DNA of 64,000 nt, from assembly GCF_017313265.1 (NCBI RefSeq), contig NZ_JAFLQZ010000002.1, forward strand, positions 434,001-498,000. The letters are read 5' to 3'. Origin of the DNA: Hymenobacter telluris (GTDB lineage: Bacteria; Bacteroidota; Bacteroidia; Cytophagales; Hymenobacteraceae). The notes beneath the pieces are model-generated. The model did no database searches. It saw only the letters and a program-made list of their open reading frames with translations, and was not told the DNA's origin. Made by a program: the position numbers and the translations under genes. Positions 57,863-64,000 of this stretch are shown one piece after another. The first letter of the stretch is position 1; each line of letters opens with the position of its first letter.

Positions 57863-58468
57863 ATGCGTCACGGTAAAACTATCAACCACCTCGGCCGCAC
57901 GGCCTCGCACCGCAATGCTATGTTGGCTAACATGGCTTCGTCTTTGATCATGCATAAGCGTGTAACTACGACGGTTGCTAAAGCTAAAGCCCTACGTCAG
58001 TTTGTAGAACCTCTGCTCACCAAGTCGAAGAATGATACGACTCACTCACGTCGTACGGTGTTCTCGGTACTGGAAAACAAAGAGACTCTGAAAGAACTGT
58101 TCGGCGACGTAGCAGCTAAAATTGCTAATCGTCCTGGTGGATACACCCGTATTATCAAGCTAAGCCAGAGCCGCCTCGGTGACAACGCCGACATGTGCAT
58201 TATTGAATTGGTTGACTACAACGAAACGTTGCTGGAAGCCAAAACAGCTGGTGAAGCCAAAACCACAACCACTCGTCGTTCGCGTGGCAAGAAGAAATCT
58301 ATTACTGCTACGGCTGGTGAAGGCGAATCTTCAGCTGAAGTTGTAGCTGACGCTCCAGTTGCAGCTGCACCTACCACAGAGGTATCGGCTCCGGAAGATA
58401 CCCCAACGGACACGTTGAAAGAAGGTGAAACGCGCGACGAGAAGAAAGACGAGGAGTCTGCTTCGTAG
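57863..58468 (+). CDS. rplQ: 50S ribosomal protein L17 with long acidic tail
   Basis: A 201-residue protein. The core (1-125) starts [20 protein letters not shown] and is standard. Residues about 128-201 are a low-complexity extension: a short basic [12 protein letters not shown] part, then an Ala/Thr/Glu/Asp-rich acidic part ending in [12 protein letters not shown]. coli L17 has 127 residues. The preceding 178-bp gap has a terminator and no clear promoter box. Confidence 0.96.
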   Translation: MRHGKTINHLGRTASHRNAMLANMASSLIMHKRVTTTVAKAKALRQFVEPLLTKSKNDTTHSRRTVFSVLENKETLKELFGDVAAKIANRPGGYTRIIKLSQSRLGDNADMCIIELVDYNETLLEAKTAGEAKTTTTRRSRGKKKSITATAGEGESSAEVVADAPVAAAPTTEVSAPEDTPTDTLKEGETRDEKKDEESAS

Positions 58469-58492
58469 TCTTAGCGAAAAAATAGAAAGATG

Positions 58493-58527
58493 AAAAGGGA
58501 CGTGCCGATTGGTACGTCCCTTTTTGT
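58493..58527 (+). terminator. Intrinsic terminator of rplQ
   Basis: Arms 58493-58506 (AAAAGGGACGTGCC) and 58511-58524, followed by T-rich sequence. Confidence 0.88.
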
Positions 58528-58563
58528 TTGGTTCTTGAATGGCATATTACAGGATTAAGGTAA

Positions 58564-59964
<1,401 letters not shown>

Positions 59965-60001
59965 TACGAAGCCTCAGCGTAAGCTCGGGTTTTAGTTGGA
60001 G

Positions 60002-60040
60002 AAGGCTCTGTTGCTGAATGAGGCAATAGAGCCTTTTTTG
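60002..60040 (+). terminator. Intrinsic terminator of eno
   Basis: Arms 60002-60014 and 60023-60035 (AAGGCTCTGTTGC with its complement, one mismatch) followed by T-run. Confidence 0.88.
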
Positions 60041-60096
60041 TTTGTAACAGAGGACCAGGTCGGCTCCGTTTGATCCGAGAAAGGATACTTCCTTTG

Positions 60097-60104
60097 TAGC
60101 TTTG
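60097..60104 (+). promoter_or_regulatory. -7 promoter box before the DivIC/FtsB gene (TAGCTTTG)
   Basis: Exact TAnnTTTG match 22 bp before the ATG; the nearest TTG (60070-60072) is at 24 bp, slightly far. Confidence 0.5.
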
Positions 60105-60126
60105 TAGTAAATGCTTTTATATTTGA

Positions 60127-60447
60127 ATGATGTCTTTCACCGCTATTCCAACAAGTATTCCCGCTTTCCTGCGCAGCTTCTACTTTTATGTGGGGGTCGG
60201 GTTTCTGGTGTGGATGCTAGTGTTCGACGCCAATGATTTTGTGAAGCAATATGATATGTATGCCAAGCTGCACGAATTGCAAGCTGAGCGGAAGTATTAT
60301 TTGGATAATATTGAAACAGTAAAGAAGGAGCGTAGCGAGTTATTAAGCAGCCCAGAACTGCTGGAAAAATTTGCTCGCGAAAAATATATTATGAAACGCC
60401 CCGGTGAAGACGTATTTATTCTGGTGCCTAACCAGGAAAGCAATTAA
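60127..60447 (+). CDS. Septum formation initiator (DivIC/FtsB family)
   Basis: A 106-residue bitopic protein: membrane helix at about 14-33, coiled coil about 42-70 (AKLHELQAERKYYLDNIETV) and the conserved Tyr/Lys segment REKYIMKRPGEDVFIL. It belongs to the divisome subcomplex with FtsL and FtsQ. It follows eno, a linkage also seen in other bacteria. Confidence 0.9.
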   Translation: MMSFTAIPTSIPAFLRSFYFYVGVGFLVWMLVFDANDFVKQYDMYAKLHELQAERKYYLDNIETVKKERSELLSSPELLEKFAREKYIMKRPGEDVFILVPNQESN

Positions 60448-60487
60448 TACTTCGCGTTCTAGAACCAACGAACTACACATAGCCTAA

Positions 60488-60980
60488 GCCAGCCCTTACG
60501 CTCCGAATGGAAACGCAGGGACTGGCTTTTCTACTGGTAATGCATTGAGTATTAATGGTGTGTTGTTTGGTAGCACACTGGGTGGTAGTATGCCGGGCAA
60601 CAACTATAGCTCCCGTTTCGGCGGTATTTCGGTGTACTCGGGCACTCACTGTGCAAAGCACCCGCGAAGAGTAACCAGCGGGTTTTATGCTGAGCGTATA
60701 TCCTAACCCAGCGGTAATTGGAAAGCTTCTCACGGGGCCGCTAACGGGCGTGGGTAACTACAAAAAAGCCGATCTGAACCTATATGATGGCTTGGGCCGG
60801 CAAGTAGCGCGTGAGCAAGTAAGCCTCACGGGCTGAATAGCTCCCGTTACGTTCGATACCAAGGCGTTGAGTTCCGGCGTGCACATGCTGCGCCTAACCG
60901 GCGCTGGCCTGAATGCCACGCGGCGTATCATTATCGAATGGCGGAGTCTGGAACTGAGCATCAACTGGCTGTTCGGCTAG
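60488..60980 (+). pseudogene. Decayed T9SS-secreted protein gene, C-terminal remnant
   Basis: Frame one (60488-60700) reads GTGFSTGNALSINGVLFG and GNNYSSRFGGISVYSG, then stops. A different frame from 60687 reads LSVYPNPAV and ADLNLYDGLGRQVAREQVSL, is broken by TGA at about 60834, and goes on with FDTKALSSGVHMLRLTGAG and NATRRIIIEW. This is a type-A sorting domain of the type IX secretion system. No intact start or upstream body is present. It is a frameshifted, truncated gene remnant. Confidence 0.75.
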
Positions 60981-61091
60981 GTATCGGCGGTAGGTGGCTG
61001 GGTATTATGGAACCGGCTGTTTACTGCCGATTTGCGTTCAAGGAACCGAGGGCCAGTTGCTTAAGTTACACAGTGTCTACTCGCCCTGCTC

Positions 61092-61574
61092 ATGAGGATA
61101 ATACGCTGTTTAGTTGGTTTACGCGCAGCTACTGTGTGCCAGGTGCTTGTGGTGGTACTGGCCTTGAGCTTGCCGTTGGGAGCCACTACGCCGGCCGCCG
61201 TACCACCACCCACCCAGATTCAGGTGGCGCGGCGGTTTCTGTTGGCGGTGCTGCACGGTGAGTTTCAGGCGGCGCATGGTATGTTGGCACCCGAGGTAGG
61301 CAGGGCCCTTGCGCCAACCCAGTTTCGGGCAGCGGCTATGCCACTGTACCAGCAAGGCCAGCATTTCGGGCCAACTATTGATTTGTATAAGCTGGGGTTC
61401 CGGCTCCGCGACCAGCAGGCAACCCAGTCGTTTGTAGCCTTTACGTTTAAGGCTGATACGCTGGCGGCCCGACCCGAGGTACAACTGGATGTTACGTTCC
61501 GGGATTCTACGGCCCGGCAGATACTGAGCTTTGCACTAATACCCCTGCGTGTAGCAGGCCCGCCAACTAAATAA
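61092..61574 (+). CDS. Small exported protein, NTF2/DUF3887-like
   Basis: A 160-residue protein with an N-terminal signal or anchor (about 14-32). The pattern ARRFLLAVLHGEFQAAHGML and the following LGFRLRDQQATQSFVAFTF recalls DUF3887/NTF2-like domains, but the match is weak. Function unknown. It is convergent with anmK across a shared terminator. Confidence 0.6.
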   Translation: MRIIRCLVGLRAATVCQVLVVVLALSLPLGATTPAAVPPPTQIQVARRFLLAVLHGEFQAAHGMLAPEVGRALAPTQFRAAAMPLYQQGQHFGPTIDLYKLGFRLRDQQATQSFVAFTFKADTLAARPEVQLDVTFRDSTARQILSFALIPLRVAGPPTK

Positions 61575-61584
61575 GCTTCGGTAG

Positions 61585-61618
61585 AAAAGTCCCGCCTTGT
61601 TTTCAGGATGGGACTTTT
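61585..61618. terminator. Bidirectional terminator before anmK
   Basis: AAAAGTCCC (61585-61593) pairs with GGGACTTTT (61610-61618); both outer ends are A/T runs. Confidence 0.7.
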
Positions 61619-61641
61619 AGTATTGGTGGAGCAGCAACGGT

Positions 61642-62859
61642 TTACCCTGGCAACGAAATCTTACCCATCGTAACGGCTGGTACCCGCTGGCGACCTGCCC
61701 CAATGGATAGCGGCTCGCCAGCTACGGCCTCATTAGCCAGCACGGCAAACAAAACGGCTTCTTTGGCATCGGGCAGAATGCCGAGCTGCTCGGTGGTGGA
61801 AAGGCGGCAGTAGGGAAGATACCGTTGCAACGCGGCCTGTAGGCTGGGGTTGTGGGCCCCACCGCCACTGGCGTACACCGTTAAGCTGGGGTGGCGGCCG
61901 AATGCCTGCGTTACAGCTTGGGCAACGCTAGCGGCGCTTAACTCGGTAAGGGTAGCCAACAAATCTTGCAGCCCAAGCTGCTCTGTGCCGCTCTGCATTT
62001 GAGCTTGCCGCAAATACTCTGCATGGAAGAGTTCGGGGCCGGTGGTTTTGGGTGGTGCAGCCGTGAAGAACGGATGGGCGAGCAAAGCCTGCAGCAATCC
62101 GGTATGTACTTGGCCGGCCGCTGCCAGCTTCCCGTCTTCGTCGTACGCCAGGCTGGGGCGGTGCGCGCGCACGGTGGCATCGAGTAGGGTATTACCGGGG
62201 CCGGTATCGGTGCTGAAGGCGGTGCTGGTATCTTGCCCGATGCGTGGAAGGTAGGTGAAGTTGGCAATGCCGCCCAGGTTCAGGAGCAGGCGCTCTTCCT
62301 TGGGGCTGCTGAGCAGCAAATAGTCGCCGTAGGCAGCTAGGGGGGCCCCTTCGCCGCCGGCGGCAATGTGCTTTTGGCGAAAGTCGCTCAGCGTGATGAT
62401 GCCGGTGCGTACGGCTACATGGTCACCGTCGCCGAGTTGCAGGGTGGCGTTGAGGGGAAAATCGGGGCGTTGGTGCTGATGTTGGGGGGCGTGGTACACG
62501 GTTTGGCCGTGGCTCGCCAGCAAGTCTACCTCAGTGGCGGGTATCTGCCACTCACGCAGGCACGCCAGCACCATATCGGCGTGCAGCAACCCCAGCCACG
62601 GATTCAGCAGCGTGAGGTACTCCAAATCCACTTGCCCGTTGGGGCCGCCCGCAAACACCTCCCGAATCCGGTGGCGCACGTCATCGGTGTACGGCACGGT
62701 GGCAAAGTGCTCCAGCGTGAGCTTGGTCGCCAGCCCGTGGCCTTCCAGCTTACACAGCGCCACATCCAGCCCATCGAGCGAAGTGCCCGACATCAAACCT
62801 ATGATGCGCCGGCTGGGCTGCTGAGCGAGGAAGTGTAGGCGAGCCAGATGCTTGTTCAT
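61642..62859 (-). CDS. anmK: Anhydro-N-acetylmuramic acid kinase
   Basis: A 405-residue kinase that hydrolyses and phosphorylates anhydro-MurNAc in cell-wall recycling. GLMSGTSLDGLDVAL at 20-34, the catalytic-site region LASHGQTVYHAP, NLGGIANFTYLP, DTGPGNTLLD and SGGGAHNPSL are conserved. The ATG at 62859 is chosen; a TTG 11 codons upstream also exists. Confidence 0.94.
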   Translation of the reverse strand: MNKHLARLHFLAQQPSRRIIGLMSGTSLDGLDVALCKLEGHGLATKLTLEHFATVPYTDDVRHRIREVFAGGPNGQVDLEYLTLLNPWLGLLHADMVLACLREWQIPATEVDLLASHGQTVYHAPQHQHQRPDFPLNATLQLGDGDHVAVRTGIITLSDFRQKHIAAGGEGAPLAAYGDYLLLSSPKEERLLLNLGGIANFTYLPRIGQDTSTAFSTDTGPGNTLLDATVRAHRPSLAYDEDGKLAAAGQVHTGLLQALLAHPFFTAAPPKTTGPELFHAEYLRQAQMQSGTEQLGLQDLLATLTELSAASVAQAVTQAFGRHPSLTVYASGGGAHNPSLQAALQRYLPYCRLSTTEQLGILPDAKEAVLFAVLANEAVAGEPLSIGAGRQRVPAVTMGKISLPG

Positions 62860-62984
62860 TGGTTTTGTGCCGTTTACTACTGATGCAGGCAAGCCGAAAG
62901 ACAGTGAAACAAATTATGTACTCTTTATTGCTGTAAGATGGCCCTACGCTGCTTCCAGGCCGCATTACGGAATGCATAGATAGC

Positions 62985-63018
62985 AAAACGCCCAGCTAAC
63001 CGCTTAGCCGGGCGTTTT
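62985..63018 (-). terminator. Intrinsic terminator of hscA
   Basis: 15-bp arms AAAACGCCCAGCTAA (62985-62999) and 63004-63018 with one mismatch. It lies 43 bp past the hscA stop on the minus strand. Confidence 0.8.
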
Positions 63019-63061
63019 CAAGAGCAGAAATTATTTCGTGTGAAACAGCCTGGTAGCTGCT

Positions 63062-64000
63062 TTACTCAATCTTCTTGCCGGCCATAGCCTGCTTGATGGA
63101 AATGTTCATCACCCGCTCGGCGTAGGGGCTGGTGAGGGCTTCCAGCTCATCCACGGCTTTCAGGATGGTATCCTTGTCTTTGGTTTCGAGGGCTTCGCGC
63201 AGGTTTTGGGTGGCAGCGGCTGTTAGCGTGATTTCATCCTCCGTGAGGTGCTGGTGGTTTTTTTCCACGAACCGTTCCACTTGGTAGAGCATCTGCTCGG
63301 CTACGGTACGGGCCTCAATCACCATGCGGGCGGCCACGTCCTCGCGGGCAAACGTGAGCGAGTCCATCAGCATCTTCTCCACCTGGTCGTCGGTGAGGCC
63401 GTACTGCGGCTTGATTTCCACGGCTTGGCTGGTACCGGAGCGCAGCTCAATGGCTTCCACTTTCAGGATGCCGTCGGCGTTCAGAATAAAGTTCACATCT
63501 ACCTTGGGTAAGCCGGCGGGCATGGCCGGAATACCGCGCAAATCGAATTCGGCCAGCTTGCGGTTCTCGCTCACCAAATCCCGCTCGCCTTGGTACACCG
63601 ATATTTTCAGGTTCACTTGCCCATCTACGCTGGTGGTGTACTGGCGGCCGGCTTTGGTTGGAATCTTGGAGTTGCGGGCAATAATGGGGTCCATGAGGCC
63701 ACCCAGCGTTTCGATACCCAGCGTGAGCGGCGTCACGTCGAGCAGCAGCACGTCGCGGCGGTTGCCCCCCAATATGTCGGCCTGAATGGCAGCGCCTAGG
63801 GCCACTACTTCGTCGGGGTTGAGCGAGCTGTTGGCGGGCTGCTGGAAAAATGCGGATACCGAATCATACACCAGCGGTACGCGGGTGGAGCCACCTACCA
63901 GCAACACAGCATCCAGATCATCTGGCGTGAGCTTGGCATCGGCTAAGGCTTGGCGGCAGCTTACAATGGTGCGCTCTACCAGCGGGCCAACCAGCTCGTT
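63062..64000 (-). CDS. hscA: Hsp70-family Fe-S assembly chaperone HscA, C-terminal part
   Basis: The last 312 codons of an Hsp70 protein; the N-terminus lies beyond the window. The ATPase end has AVLLVGGSTRVPLVYDSVS and the linker LLLDVTPLTLGIETLGG. The substrate domain has YQGERDLVSENRKLAEFDLR and GTSQAVEIKPQYGLTDDQV, which fit HscA/Hsc66 better than DnaK: the DnaK KDKATG motif is missing and there is no GGMP-like tail. HscA helps transfer Fe-S clusters from the scaffold; no isc genes are in view. Confidence 0.82.
   Translation of the reverse strand, partial: NELVGPLVERTIVSCRQALADAKLTPDDLDAVLLVGGSTRVPLVYDSVSAFFQQPANSSLNPDEVVALGAAIQADILGGNRRDVLLLDVTPLTLGIETLGGLMDPIIARNSKIPTKAGRQYTTSVDGQVNLKISVYQGERDLVSENRKLAEFDLRGIPAMPAGLPKVDVNFILNADGILKVEAIELRSGTSQAVEIKPQYGLTDDQVEKMLMDSLTFAREDVAARMVIEARTVAEQMLYQVERFVEKNHQHLTEDEITLTAAATQNLREALETKDKDTILKAVDELEALTSPYAERVMNISIKQAMAGKKIE

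Noticed and set aside
63062..64000. Considered as DnaK
   Set aside because: The substrate-binding domain lacks the KDKATG motif and the typical Gly/acidic tail of DnaK and matches HscA features instead.

Overview
The window looks like chromosomal DNA of an aerobic member of the Bacteroidota, most likely Hymenobacter or a close relative (family level is inference). Evidence: repeated promoters with a TAnnTTTG -7 box and, in several cases, TTG 19-21 bp upstream; few Shine-Dalgarno sequences; acidic-tailed lipoproteins; a decayed gene ending in a T9SS type-A sorting domain; a zinc-less L36; DUF3467, DUF4397 and THUMP-like proteins; and a BtuB/BtuG pair under a cobalamin riboswitch.

Layout. 1-13.9 kb is mixed accessory and housekeeping DNA: the edge of a His/Met-rich exported protein, an HMA-AraC metal-responsive regulator, a riboswitch-controlled vitamin B12 uptake operon, a divergent 3-methyladenine glycosylase convergent with a THUMP-like methyltransferase around a nested inverted-repeat element, SAH hydrolase, and two oxidoreductases. 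14.2-17.4 kb is a glycolipid/LPS cassette (GT2, GT9, O-antigen ligase). 17.4-19.6 kb is an operon of an ECF sigma factor, a HxxxCxxC anti-sigma, gmk and nadD. 19.7-21.7 kb holds frr, pyrH and a biotin carrier on the minus strand, and then an M1 peptidase on the plus strand.

24.6-58.5 kb is the core information-processing block, all on the plus strand: tRNA-Tyr, -Gly, -Thr, tuf, tRNA-Trp, secE, nusG, rplKAJL, rpoBC; then rpsL, rpsG, fusA, rpsJ; then the rplC-rpsN, rpsH-rpsD, rpoA and rplQ genes. The gene order is classical but the transcription punctuation is not. Terminators or long structured spacers separate rplL/rpoB, rpoB/rpoC, rpsJ/rplC, rpsN/rpsH, rpsK/rpsD and rpoA/rplQ. 58.6-64 kb holds enolase, DivIC/FtsB, the T9SS-domain pseudogene, a small exported protein, anmK and the 3' part of hscA.

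The most unusual signals are: (1) Arg/Gly-rich disordered tails on both S3 (C-terminal) and S5 (N-terminal), two proteins that adjoin at the mRNA entry site; (2) a set of long inverted repeats with C-poor left arms, some with 8-bp periodicity, placed between ribosomal genes and between two convergent genes; (3) a predicted three-way-junction leader before rpsD and hairpin-rich spacers before rpoB and rpoC. No CRISPR array, prophage, insertion sequence or defence system was seen.
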